Shown: positions 1-6,932 of the stretch, in pieces
How positions within the stretch are numbered: the stretch's first letter is position 1
Layout: every line of letters begins with the position of its first letter
Made by a program: the position numbers and the translations under genes
Assembly: GCA_002367715.1 (NCBI GenBank)
Contig: DFDL01000015.1
Coordinates: 1-12,792 of the forward strand
Direction: 5' to 3'
Length of the DNA: 12,792 nt
Source of the DNA: Actinobacteria bacterium UBA3028
GTDB lineage: Bacteria > Actinomycetota > Actinomycetes > Nanopelagicales > Nanopelagicaceae
Notes under the pieces: model-generated
Databases searched by the model: none
Seen by the model: the letters and a program-made list of their open reading frames with translations, nothing else
Told to the model about the DNA's origin: nothing

Positions 1-726
1 GAAACAGGGGCTTTTGATCAAACTTGGAGGTTCTTAAATTACTTTGATGCATTCGTTGAGAATCAAGACCAGTTCTATCGCTCATTTCTTTATGCCTTAA
101 TCGCAACAGTTCTGGCTTTAGCAATTGCCTACCCATTGGCTTATGCGATTGCTTTTCGAAGCGGCGCAATGAAAAATATTCTTTTAGTGCTGGTAATTGC
201 GCCATTTTTCACCTCATTTTTACTACGTACTTTGGCCTGGAAACAGATACTTGGTTCTGAAGGACCCGTAGTCTCATTACTTCAAAACCTGCATATTATG
301 AACTCTGGGCAGACGATTACTGCTACTAGCTTCTCAGTAATAATGGGTCTTACCTATAATTTCCTCCCTTTCATGACACTTCCAATTTATGCAAGCTTAG
401 ATCGAATAGATCCTAAGCTGATCGAAGCTTCTGGCGATCTCTTTGCCAATGCTTTAAATACTTTTCGTAAAGTAACACTTCCATTGTCAATGCCTGGCGT
501 AGTAGCAGGGACTTTGCTTACATTTATTCCCGCATCTGGTGATTATATAAATGCCTCGATATTAGGAAATCCCAATACTAAGATGATTGGAAATGTTATT
601 GACTCACGTTTCTTTAGAGTCGTTGACTATCCAACTGCCGCAGCTCTTTCCTTTATTTTGATGGCAGTGATTCTCGTTATTGTTTCGGTTTATATTAGAA
701 GAACTGGGACGGATGAACTCGTATGA
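1..726 (+). CDS. potB: ABC transporter permease, PotB-like (5' end outside window)
   Basis: This is an inner-membrane permease subunit of a spermidine/putrescine-type ABC importer. The reading frame is open from base 1, so the gene is cut by the window edge; 241 codons are visible and roughly 40-60 N-terminal residues are missing. Hydrophobic segments alternate with short loops. The cytoplasmic EAA loop that docks the ATPase lies at visible residues about 137-165 (DPKLIEASGDL, then TFRKVTLPLSMPG), which is typical of the BPD_transp_1 family. Its stop overlaps the next permease start by 4 nt (ATGA), so the two subunits are probably translationally coupled and pair in one complex. The substrate cannot be read from the sequence. 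Polyamine is inferred from family similarity and from the amine-catabolic genes downstream; other PotB-type importers carry different small organic cations. Confidence 0.85.
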   Translation, partial: ETGAFDQTWRFLNYFDAFVENQDQFYRSFLYALIATVLALAIAYPLAYAIAFRSGAMKNILLVLVIAPFFTSFLLRTLAWKQILGSEGPVVSLLQNLHIMNSGQTITATSFSVIMGLTYNFLPFMTLPIYASLDRIDPKLIEASGDLFANALNTFRKVTLPLSMPGVVAGTLLTFIPASGDYINASILGNPNTKMIGNVIDSRFFRVVDYPTAAALSFILMAVILVIVSVYIRRTGTDELV

Positions 727-1505
727 GAAAATGGCTCTCTAAAAATATTATCCGAATTTATGCAGGGCTTGCACTTTTCTACATATTTATACCTGTTGCA
801 TACACGATTGTTTTCTCTTTTAATACCTCAAAGAAGCGCAATATCAACTGGCAAGGTTTCACCTTTGATAATTGGCTAAATCCATGTGATGCAGACGGAA
901 TTTGCGAGGCACTCGGAAATTCATTGCGAATAGGTTTTATATCCACACTAATTTCTACAGTCCTTGGAACAATGATTGCATTTGCAATTGGTCGGTATGC
1001 GTTTAAAGGGAGAAGCTCAGTCAACCTTCTTATCTTCCTACCAATGGCAACACCAGAGATTGTTTTAGGTGCTTCGCTTTTGGCGATGTTCTTAAACCTT
1101 GGAATTAATCCAGGTTTCTGGCCAACAATAATTGCACACGTGATGTTCTGTATCTCTTTCGTTGTTGTAACAGTCAAGGCTCGCATCGCAGGACTTGATC
1201 CGAAGTTAGAGGAAGCGGCAAGAGATCTTTACGCCAATGAATGGGAGACTTTCCGCAGAATTACTTTCCCATTAGTTCTTCCAGGCGTAGCAGCAGCAGC
1301 ACTGCTAGCTTTTGCGCTCTCTTTCGATGATTTCATCATCACAAACTTCAATTCTGGAACGGTAAGCACATTCCCGAAGTTTGTCTGGGTATCGGCAACT
1401 AGAGGTGTTCCACCTCAGGCAAATGTGGTGGGATCAGTTATGTTTTTAGGGGCTTTGGCAATAGTCATACTCGGTCAGGTAGTAAACCGCCGGAAGGTGC
1501 GCTAA
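723..1505 (+). CDS. potC: ABC transporter permease, PotC-like
   Basis: This is the second membrane subunit of the PotBC-type importer, 260 aa, a normal length for PotC. An N-terminal membrane anchor lies at about residues 12-32 and is followed by an extracytoplasmic loop with a C-x5-C pair (PCDADGIC), then further membrane segments. The EAA loop starts at residues 163-166 (EEAARDLYANEWETF, then FPLVLPGV) and contacts the ATPase. The ATG overlaps the upstream stop by 4 nt. A weak GGA about 9 nt upstream is the only Shine-Dalgarno-like element, which agrees with coupled translation. No terminator hairpin follows the stop, so transcription may continue into the 129-nt intergenic region and the oxidoreductase. 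The polyamine assignment rests on family resemblance and neighbours. Confidence 0.87.
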   Translation: MRKWLSKNIIRIYAGLALFYIFIPVAYTIVFSFNTSKKRNINWQGFTFDNWLNPCDADGICEALGNSLRIGFISTLISTVLGTMIAFAIGRYAFKGRSSVNLLIFLPMATPEIVLGASLLAMFLNLGINPGFWPTIIAHVMFCISFVVVTVKARIAGLDPKLEEAARDLYANEWETFRRITFPLVLPGVAAAALLAFALSFDDFIITNFNSGTVSTFPKFVWVSATRGVPPQANVVGSVMFLGALAIVILGQVVNRRKVR

Positions 1506-1510
1506 ACTTT

Positions 1511-1516
1511 TAACGT
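1511..1516 (+). promoter_or_regulatory. possible -10 box downstream of potC
   Basis: TAACGT fits the actinobacterial TANNNT -10 consensus and lies 6 nt after the potC stop. A transcript would begin near 1521-1523, at the ATG of a 23-codon ORF. No convincing -35 is visible. This is weak evidence taken alone. Confidence 0.25.
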
Positions 1517-1520
1517 TTCC

Positions 1521-1592
1521 ATGGTGAACAACAGGACTGCAAGTAGTTCTGCGTCATGGGGTAGGACTCCGGAGGACCCGGGCCAACTTTAG
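1521..1592 (+). CDS. candidate 23-codon small ORF between potC and the oxidoreductase
   Basis: An ATG-initiated ORF (starts MVNNRTASS, ends WGRTPEDPGQL, stop TAG) fills the GC-richer core of the intergenic region. It has no Shine-Dalgarno, but its ATG is 4 nt after a TANNNT box, so leaderless translation is conceivable. I do not recognise the peptide. It shows no amino-acid run that would suggest a classical attenuator. The same bases also form a hairpin (1532-1551), so the region may be a structured RNA, with the ORF a coincidence. Confidence is low. Confidence 0.22.
   Translation: MVNNRTASSSASWGRTPEDPGQL
1532..1551 (+). other. RNA hairpin in potC-oxidoreductase intergenic region
   Basis: CAGGACT at 1532-1538 pairs with AGTTCTG at 1545-1551, a 7-bp stem with one G-U pair around a 6-nt loop (GCAAGT). 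No T-run follows, so it is not an intrinsic terminator. It sits in a stretch (1531-1590) that is 58% GC by hand count, clearly richer than the flanking genes. Confidence 0.45.
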
Positions 1593-1611
1593 TTGTGATT
1601 GAAGGGGTGAT

Positions 1612-1627
1612 TCCGGTTTAGGCCGGA
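1612..1627 (+). promoter_or_regulatory. hairpin covering the ribosome-binding region of the oxidoreductase
   Basis: TCCGG (1612-1616) pairs with CCGGA (1623-1627) around the loop TTTAGG. The 3' arm contains GGA at 1625-1627, the only Shine-Dalgarno-like bases at a workable distance (7 nt) from the ATG at 1635. Folding would hide the ribosome site. Whether it is regulatory is inference. Confidence 0.35.
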
Positions 1628-1634
1628 TTACGCG

Positions 1635-3047
1635 ATGTCAGACATCGACTCTTCGTATTTGAATCAACTCTCGCATATGCAGCCGGATCTTTATTGGCTT
1701 GATGCTGACCCACTTGAACCTAAAGCCCATCCAACTTTAATCGGGGATACGACCACTGATCTATGCATTGTCGGAGCTGGCTACACCGGACTCTGGACCG
1801 CCCTCCTCGCTAAAGAGGCGAACCCAGAGCGAAATGTAATTATTATCGAACAGCGCGAAACTGGCGCTGGTGCATCTGGGCGCAATGGTGGATTTTGTAG
1901 CTACTCGCTTACACATGGATTTATGAATGGGTATACCCGTTTCAAAGATGAGATGGCTACCATCGAGCGACTTGGTCGCGAGAATTTAGAGGCGATAGCC
2001 GAAACAATCAAGAGGTATGGAATTAACTGTGGCTTTGAATTAACCGGTGAAATTAGCGTTGCAAATGAAGAGTGGCAGATGGCTGGTCTAATTGAAGAGG
2101 CTGATCTGCGGAATTCTTTTGGTGACAATGTAGAAATTTTAAGTAAGGAAGAGATGCAATCTCGAGTTAATTCGCCGATCTCAGTCGGCGGACTCTGGGA
2201 TCCAGATGGAACTGCGCTAATTGATCCAGCACGTTTAGTCTGGGGGCTCGAAAAAGCCTGCCTTAAAAATGGCGTTCAAATCTTTGAAAATACCAGTGCC
2301 ACAAAATTAGAGCGCACAAGCAAGGGAATAATTGTTCATACGCCATATGGAAATGTTCATGCCCAGAGAGTGGCGCTAGCTACAAATGTTTATCGCTCAC
2401 TAGTTAGACGTGCCAAGAAGTATGTAGTTCCAGTCTATGACTTTCAGCTAGTAACAGAGCCGCTAACCCCAGAACAGATGGACTCAATTGGTTGGAAGAA
2501 TCGTGAGGGTTTATCTGAAGCCGGTAATCAATTTCATTACTATCGCTTAACTAAAGAAAATGAAATTTTATGGGGCGGTTATGATGCAATTTATAACTTC
2601 CGCGGAAAAGTTCGAAGTGAGTATGAGACTAGCGCCGAGACTTATGCGCACTTAGCTGAAGCATTCTTGGAGACCTTCCCACAATTAAAGGGTATTAAGT
2701 TCACCCATGGCTGGGGCGGTGCAATCGATACCTGCACAAGATTCACACAGTTCTGGGGCAGGGCGCATCGCGGTCGAGTGGCATACGTAATGGGATATAC
2801 CGGCCTTGGAGTCGGCTCTTCAAGATTTGGCGCGCAAGTAATGCTCGATCTATTGGATGGCGTTGATAATGAGCGAACTCAACTAAGTATGGTCCGAAAG
2901 AAGCCGATTCCATTTCCACCAGAGCCTTTCAAATTTATAATCATTCGATTAACGCAATGGTCGATAAACAAATCTGATGAGAATGATGGCAAGCGAAATC
3001 TATGGCTTAAGTTTCTAGATCGACTTGGTCTTGGCTTCGACTCTTAA
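1635..3047 (+). CDS. FAD-dependent oxidoreductase, DAO family (amine/glutamylpolyamine oxidase-like)
   Basis: This 470-aa flavoprotein belongs to the DAO superfamily, which includes PuuB-like gamma-glutamylputrescine oxidoreductases and glycine/sarcosine oxidases. The N-terminal Rossmann fold is clear: a GxGxxG motif at 47-52 (GAGYTG), the acidic ribose-binding E72 after the second strand, and the GASGRNGG flavin signature at 79-86. Near the C-terminus a GYTGLGVGSSRFGAQ segment matches the second FAD-contacting motif of this family. A stop codon lies in frame just upstream, so ATG 1635 is the first possible start; its ribosome site is weak and may be hidden in a hairpin. The likely chemistry is oxidation of a primary or secondary amine to an aldehyde or imine, transferring electrons to FAD. 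The exact substrate is unproven. The polyamine permeases upstream and the GABA-type aminotransferase facing it favour a putrescine or spermidine route. Confidence 0.85.
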   Translation: MSDIDSSYLNQLSHMQPDLYWLDADPLEPKAHPTLIGDTTTDLCIVGAGYTGLWTALLAKEANPERNVIIIEQRETGAGASGRNGGFCSYSLTHGFMNGYTRFKDEMATIERLGRENLEAIAETIKRYGINCGFELTGEISVANEEWQMAGLIEEADLRNSFGDNVEILSKEEMQSRVNSPISVGGLWDPDGTALIDPARLVWGLEKACLKNGVQIFENTSATKLERTSKGIIVHTPYGNVHAQRVALATNVYRSLVRRAKKYVVPVYDFQLVTEPLTPEQMDSIGWKNREGLSEAGNQFHYYRLTKENEILWGGYDAIYNFRGKVRSEYETSAETYAHLAEAFLETFPQLKGIKFTHGWGGAIDTCTRFTQFWGRAHRGRVAYVMGYTGLGVGSSRFGAQVMLDLLDGVDNERTQLSMVRKKPIPFPPEPFKFIIIRLTQWSINKSDENDGKRNLWLKFLDRLGLGFDS

Positions 3048-3048
3048 T

Positions 3049-4389
3049 TTAAAGTGAGGCTAGCGCCTGATCTAATATCGTTAGCGCCTCAACCAATAAG
3101 TGTTCTGGCATTACAAGCGGTGGAAGCAATCTAATTACATTTGAATAAGTTCCCGCGCTCAGTAGTAGAACTCCTTGTTGTTGGCAGAATTTGATAACTG
3201 CGCCCAACGCCTCTGGATTTGGTTCGATAGTTCCGGGCTTAATTAATTCGATAGCCTGCATGGCACCAGCCCCACGCACCTCACCGATCACTGGATACTT
3301 TGCAGCCATAGCGTTTAGAGCATCGCTCATTATCTTGCCGATTACATTGGCGCGATCAACTAATTTCTCTTCTTCGATTGTTGCAATTGCGCCAAGCGCC
3401 GCTGCACATGCAACTGGATTTCCACCAAAGGTGCCACCGAGTCCACTTGCATGAACCGAATCGAGCATCTCGGCGCGCCCAGTTACTCCGGCGAGTGGGA
3501 AGCCACCAGCTATGCCCTTTGCCGTTGTAATTAGATCTGCATCAACGCTCTCGTGTTCGACTGCGAACATCTTCCCAGTTCTGCCAAAGCCGGTCTGCAC
3601 TTCATCTGCGATAAAGACGATGCCATTTTCTTTAGCAAATTTGGCTAGTCCAGGTAAAAATCCCTTAGGCGGAACAATAAATCCACCCTCGCCTTGAATT
3701 GGTTCAATCACAATTGCCGCAACATTCTTAGCGCCAATCTCCTTCTCAATCTTATGAGTCACGACATCTAGAGTCTCACTCGCACATTTGGCAGCATCGC
3801 CATCAAATCTAAATGGGTATGCCATTGGCATTCGATAGATCTCACTAGCAAATGGACCGAAGCCCTCTTTGTAAGGCATATTCTTTGCAGTCATTGCCAT
3901 AGTTAGATTTGTACGGCCGTGATATCCGTGCTCAAAAACTACAACTGCTTGGCGCTTGGTATAGGCGCGAGCAATCTTGATTGCATTTTCTACCGCTTCA
4001 GCTCCTGAATTTAGTAGAACTGACTTCTTCTTATGCGTGCCTGGAGTCAATCTATTAAGGGCTTCGCAAACTTCAATGTAGCCAAGATATGGCGCAACCA
4101 TAAAACAGGTATGAGTGAATGCTTTAACCTGATTAATAACATTCTCAACAACTCGATCTGCGCTGTTGCCAACATTTACTACTGCAATTCCGGCGCCCAT
4201 ATCGATAATTGAATTTCCATCGACATCAACAATTACACCACCACCGGCTCGCTCAACGACGACTGGAATAGCCATTCCCAGTGAAGCCGATACCGCCTCA
4301 TTTCGGCGCTTGATAATCTCCTGTGATTTTGGACCTGGGATAGCGGAGACTAGGCGCCGCTCTTGCGGGATATTTGGACCGATACTCAT
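3049..4389 (-). CDS. gabT: class III aminotransferase, 4-aminobutyrate type
   Basis: This is a PLP-dependent fold-type I, class III aminotransferase, most like GabT, which moves the amino group of 4-aminobutyrate to 2-oxoglutarate to give succinate semialdehyde and glutamate in the cytoplasm. Visible landmarks are the phosphate-cup segment LNSGAEAVENAIKIAR, the ring-stacking region FEHGYHGRT, the acidic cofactor partner in FIADEVQTGFGRTG, and the Schiff-base lysine in ITTAKGIAGGFPL (K291 from this start). I chose ATG 4389 over the in-frame TTG at 4395. A TANNNT box lies 6 nt before the ATG, no Shine-Dalgarno precedes either codon, and the TTG would lie upstream of the predicted transcript start. 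It is convergent with the oxidoreductase, with one base between stops, and divergent from dxr. Related ornithine or 5-aminovalerate aminotransferases are possible alternatives. GABA is the best guess, given the polyamine context. Confidence 0.82.
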   Translation of the reverse strand: MSIGPNIPQERRLVSAIPGPKSQEIIKRRNEAVSASLGMAIPVVVERAGGGVIVDVDGNSIIDMGAGIAVVNVGNSADRVVENVINQVKAFTHTCFMVAPYLGYIEVCEALNRLTPGTHKKKSVLLNSGAEAVENAIKIARAYTKRQAVVVFEHGYHGRTNLTMAMTAKNMPYKEGFGPFASEIYRMPMAYPFRFDGDAAKCASETLDVVTHKIEKEIGAKNVAAIVIEPIQGEGGFIVPPKGFLPGLAKFAKENGIVFIADEVQTGFGRTGKMFAVEHESVDADLITTAKGIAGGFPLAGVTGRAEMLDSVHASGLGGTFGGNPVACAAALGAIATIEEEKLVDRANVIGKIMSDALNAMAAKYPVIGEVRGAGAMQAIELIKPGTIEPNPEALGAVIKFCQQQGVLLLSAGTYSNVIRLLPPLVMPEHLLVEALTILDQALASL

Positions 4390-4395
4390 GGTCAA

Positions 4396-4401
4396 AGTCT
4401 A
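4396..4401 (-). promoter_or_regulatory. gabT -10 box (TAGACT), leaderless arrangement
   Basis: On the minus strand TAGACT is followed by exactly 6 nt and then ATG, placing the expected transcription start on the A of the start codon. No Shine-Dalgarno precedes the ATG. A poor -35 candidate, TTGGCT (4417-4422), is 15 nt away. Confidence 0.5.
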
Positions 4402-4465
4402 TCTGAGAGTATCTAAAGCCAACCTAGGCAAAAGTTTCGGTGGCTCCAAGTTAGATTCCTGCAAT

Positions 4466-4471
4466 TAGAAT
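4466..4471 (+). promoter_or_regulatory. dxr -10 box (TAGAAT), leaderless arrangement
   Basis: TAGAAT is followed by AGGAGA and then ATG 4478, the same TANNNT-N6-ATG layout as gabT on the other strand. The spacer contains AGGAG (4472-4476). That is too close (1 nt) to serve ATG 4478 as a ribosome site, but 8 nt before another, out-of-frame ATG at 4485. The 88-nt region between gabT and dxr therefore seems to hold two back-to-back promoters. Confidence 0.5.
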
Positions 4472-4477
4472 AGGAGA

Positions 4478-5710
4478 ATGAAAAATGAGTCCAGGCATGA
4501 AAGTAGCGCCAGAGACTTCTCTCTTAGCTCTCTCAATTCGCAGATAATCGAGTTGGTAATACTTGGGTCGACAGGCTCAATCGGGGTTCAGGCTTTAGAA
4601 ATAGTCGAGTCAAATCCCGATAAATTTCGAGTAGTTGGACTCGCATCTGGCTCTAAAAATATTCAACTTCTCGCCCAGCAGGCCAAGAAATTCTCAGTTC
4701 CAATCATCGCCACCACTGGTGATCGCATCGCGCTAAGCGCTGCACTTAAAGATTTAGGTGCTTTTGCTAATGGCGGTAGCGCTGAAATAATTGACGGTCC
4801 AACTAGTGCATCCCAAGTCGCAGCGATCTCATGTGACGTTGTATTAAATGGAATTACCGGATCAATTGGACTTGGCCCAACACTTTCGGCGCTCGCAGTC
4901 GGGAATAAGGTCGCTCTTGCAAATAAGGAGTCACTTGTTGCAGGTGGCGATTTAGTTATGGCCTATGGTCGAGAGAAGATAATTCCAGTTGATTCTGAAC
5001 ATTCTGCGCTTTATCAGTGCTTCTTAAGTGGCCGATCATCTGAAGTAAAGCAAGTTGTACTAACCGCTAGCGGGGGGCCATTTCGAGATCGCACCGATTT
5101 TTCAGATATCACAGTTGCTGATGCACTGAGCCATCCAACTTGGTCGATGGGGCCAGTAGTAACAATCAATTCTGCAACTCTTATGAACAAAGGGCTAGAG
5201 ATTATCGAAACACACTACCTCTTTGATTTACCATATTCAAAGATAAGTGCAGTCATTCATCCGCAATCAGTCGTCCATTCAATGGTGGAATTTGTAGATG
5301 GTTCAACCATTGCACAAGCTAGTCCACCAAATATGAAGGGTCCGATTGCCTACGCAATTTCGGGTGGAGCGCGGATTGCCAAGGCAACCTTGCCGATCGA
5401 CTGGAGTGAGTCTCATACCTGGGATTTTGCGCCAATAGATTTAACTAAATTTCCAGCTGTCGATCTAGCCCGTAGATGTGGCGAACTTGGTGGGGGGTTG
5501 CCGGCAATTTTTAATGCCGCAAATGAAGTTGCAGTTGAAGCCTTTTTAAATCAAGAGATAGCCTTCTCACAAATTGTAGGTATCGTAGAAGGTAGCGTAG
5601 AAAAAATGGGTGGTAATTCGCCAATTTCAATACGCGATCTCTCGGATGTCAGCGCCATCGAGAATGATGCAAAAGTGATTGCCGGTCAACTAGTTCAGGA
5701 GCGTAAGTGA
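4478..5710 (+). CDS. dxr: 1-deoxy-D-xylulose 5-phosphate reductoisomerase
   Basis: DXR catalyses the first committed MEP-pathway step: rearrangement and NADPH reduction of DXP to 2-C-methyl-D-erythritol 4-phosphate. The NADPH-binding motif GSTGSIG is at 30-36. ALANKESLVAGG, the metal-binding D172/E174 in PVDSEHSALYQ, the catalytic loop HPTWSMGP and the second metal/substrate segment MNKGLEIIE (236-244) are all intact, so the enzyme should be active. The length (410 aa) exceeds the usual 385-400 because about 22 extra residues precede the NADPH motif. In E. coli the metal-binding pair is D150/E152, which matches a 22-residue offset. The start is uncertain. ATG 4478 suits leaderless initiation, whereas TTG 4553 would give the usual short N-terminus directly before VILGSTGSIG. 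The stop overlaps rseP by 4 nt. Confidence 0.93.
   Translation: MKNESRHESSARDFSLSSLNSQIIELVILGSTGSIGVQALEIVESNPDKFRVVGLASGSKNIQLLAQQAKKFSVPIIATTGDRIALSAALKDLGAFANGGSAEIIDGPTSASQVAAISCDVVLNGITGSIGLGPTLSALAVGNKVALANKESLVAGGDLVMAYGREKIIPVDSEHSALYQCFLSGRSSEVKQVVLTASGGPFRDRTDFSDITVADALSHPTWSMGPVVTINSATLMNKGLEIIETHYLFDLPYSKISAVIHPQSVVHSMVEFVDGSTIAQASPPNMKGPIAYAISGGARIAKATLPIDWSESHTWDFAPIDLTKFPAVDLARRCGELGGGLPAIFNAANEVAVEAFLNQEIAFSQIVGIVEGSVEKMGGNSPISIRDLSDVSAIENDAKVIAGQLVQERK
4485..4547 (+). CDS. candidate 20-codon upstream/overlapping ORF at the dxr start
   Basis: The ATG at 4485 is +1 relative to the dxr frame and has AGGAG 8 nt upstream, the best-placed ribosome site in this region. It encodes MSPGMKVAPETS and eight more residues, ending at TAA 4545-4547. 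An in-frame dxr TTG (4553) begins 5 nt after this stop, close enough for reinitiation. This could be a regulatory leader ORF or simply an accidental frame. No codon evidence separates the two. Confidence 0.25.
   Translation: MSPGMKVAPETSLLALSIRR
5697..5701 (+). promoter_or_regulatory. ribosome-binding site deciding the rseP GTG start
   Basis: AGGAG lies inside the end of dxr, 5 nt before GTG 5707. It supports the GTG start, which overlaps the dxr stop as GTGA. Confidence 0.7.
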
Positions 5711-6918
5711 ATTTTTCAGGTTTAGGATTTATCGGAGTAATAGCATTTATCGTTGCGCTCTTATTCTCGGTTATGGTACATGAGGCCGGGCACTATTTAA
5801 CAGCCAAACATTTCCACATGAAGGTCACCGAATTCTTCTTAGGATTTGGAAAGCGAATCTGGTCTTTCCAGCGCGGTGAAACTGAATTTGGTATTAAGGC
5901 AATTCCAGCTGGTGGTTATTGCCGTATTTCTGGCATGTCAGTAAATGAGGAGATGGCAGAAGATGAGAAGCACCGCGCCTTCTATATTGCCTCTATTCCA
6001 AAGCGGCTAATTGTTCTGGGCGCTGGCTCTTTCCTACATTTTGTTCTTGGCTTTCTTATTTTAGTTGTTCTACTTGCGGGCGTTGGCCTAACTTCGGTAA
6101 CCAACCAGATTGGAGAAGTTGTACCTTGCTTGGTTACATCTACGGTCCCTGATGCAGAGTGTCAACCAACCGATAAACCATCTGCAGCAAAATTAGCTGG
6201 CCTTCAGGCGGGAGATAAAATAATTGCAATTGATGGAAAAGAGTATGCAAATTGGTTCGACAGTGTCACCAAGATAAGAGCCTCGGCAAATAAAGAGATC
6301 ACGCTACGGATTCTGCGCAATGGCCAGAATTTAGAGATCTCAATAACTCCGGGTGCCCGAATCTTTGATGGTAAAGAGATAGGCGTTCTTGGCATTATTA
6401 ACACTGTTGCGAATCAGAAACAGGGCCTAATTACGGCTATTAGTAATAGTACAAAACTGACTAAAGATCTCTTGGTTAACAGTGTGAGCTCACTATTTGC
6501 GCTACCGACAAAAATTCCTGCCCTGGTTCGCCAAACATTTGGCCAAGAGGAGCGAGATCCCCAAGGACTTGTTGGTGTTGTTGGCGTGGCAAGGGTGAGT
6601 GCACAGACTGCGAGCAGTGAATCTCTCGCGAACCTTGAGAAGATTGCAACATTCTTATTGATTATTGCCAGCTTAAATATCTTTGTTGGAGTCTTCAACT
6701 TACTTCCATTACTGCCATTGGATGGTGGCCATATGGCAGTTGCCATAGTCGATGGAGTGCGCAGAATGAAGGCTAAGCGGCAGAATCAATCGGCTCCAGC
6801 GCCAGTAGATGTCGAGCGTTTGCTTCCAATTACCTTGGCAGTTTTTGCAGTTTTGGCGGTTTTATCACTACTTTTATTGACCGCTGATATTTTCAATCCA
6901 ATAAATATCAATCAATAA
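5707..6918 (+). CDS. rseP: site-2 intramembrane zinc metalloprotease (RseP/Rip1, M50 family)
   Basis: This 403-aa membrane protease would cut transmembrane substrates such as anti-sigma factors within the bilayer. The first membrane helix (about 9-30) carries the zinc motif HEAGH at 25-29. The second catalytic element, NLLPLLPLDGGH at 331-342 with zinc ligand D339, lies in a late helix. Between them a PDZ domain at about 155-215 begins with GLQAGDKIIAIDG. Two cysteines (C141, C152) in the extracytoplasmic segment before the PDZ could form a disulfide; this is inference. A final hydrophobic helix ends the protein. The gene overlaps dxr by 4 nt and sits between dxr and ispG as in Mycobacterium, where the homologue is Rip1. 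Lying among MEP genes does not make it an isoprenoid enzyme. A cell-envelope stress role is known for the family but not shown here. Confidence 0.93.
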   Translation: MNFSGLGFIGVIAFIVALLFSVMVHEAGHYLTAKHFHMKVTEFFLGFGKRIWSFQRGETEFGIKAIPAGGYCRISGMSVNEEMAEDEKHRAFYIASIPKRLIVLGAGSFLHFVLGFLILVVLLAGVGLTSVTNQIGEVVPCLVTSTVPDAECQPTDKPSAAKLAGLQAGDKIIAIDGKEYANWFDSVTKIRASANKEITLRILRNGQNLEISITPGARIFDGKEIGVLGIINTVANQKQGLITAISNSTKLTKDLLVNSVSSLFALPTKIPALVRQTFGQEERDPQGLVGVVGVARVSAQTASSESLANLEKIATFLLIIASLNIFVGVFNLLPLLPLDGGHMAVAIVDGVRRMKAKRQNQSAPAPVDVERLLPITLAVFAVLAVLSLLLLTADIFNPININQ

Positions 6919-6920
6919 TC

Positions 6921-6926
6921 TAGGAT
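6921..6926 (+). promoter_or_regulatory. TAGGAT box 6 nt before the ispG start
   Basis: TAGGAT-N6-ATG repeats the layout seen at gabT and dxr. It could be a leaderless -10 box. Its AGGA could instead act as a ribosome site about 7 nt before the ATG. No -35 is evident, so the two readings cannot be separated by eye. Confidence 0.35.
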
Positions 6927-6932
6927 ATAACT

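Noticed and set aside
779..1186. 135-codon open frame on the minus strand inside potC
   Set aside because: It overlaps an unmistakable PotC on the other strand, has no recognisable domain, and is composed like an antisense shadow of a membrane-protein gene.
1595..1621. 8-codon GTG ORF downstream of GGAGGA in the potC-oxidoreductase gap
   Set aside because: The ribosome-like sequence is 18 nt away, too far, and the ORF is very short.
1612..1627. Hairpin considered as an intrinsic terminator for the permease transcript
   Set aside because: There is no following T-run and only five base pairs. It sits on the start region of the next gene.
4393..4395. TTG start for gabT, two codons upstream of ATG 4389
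   Set aside because: It has no ribosome site and lies upstream of the predicted leaderless transcript start; the ATG is better placed.
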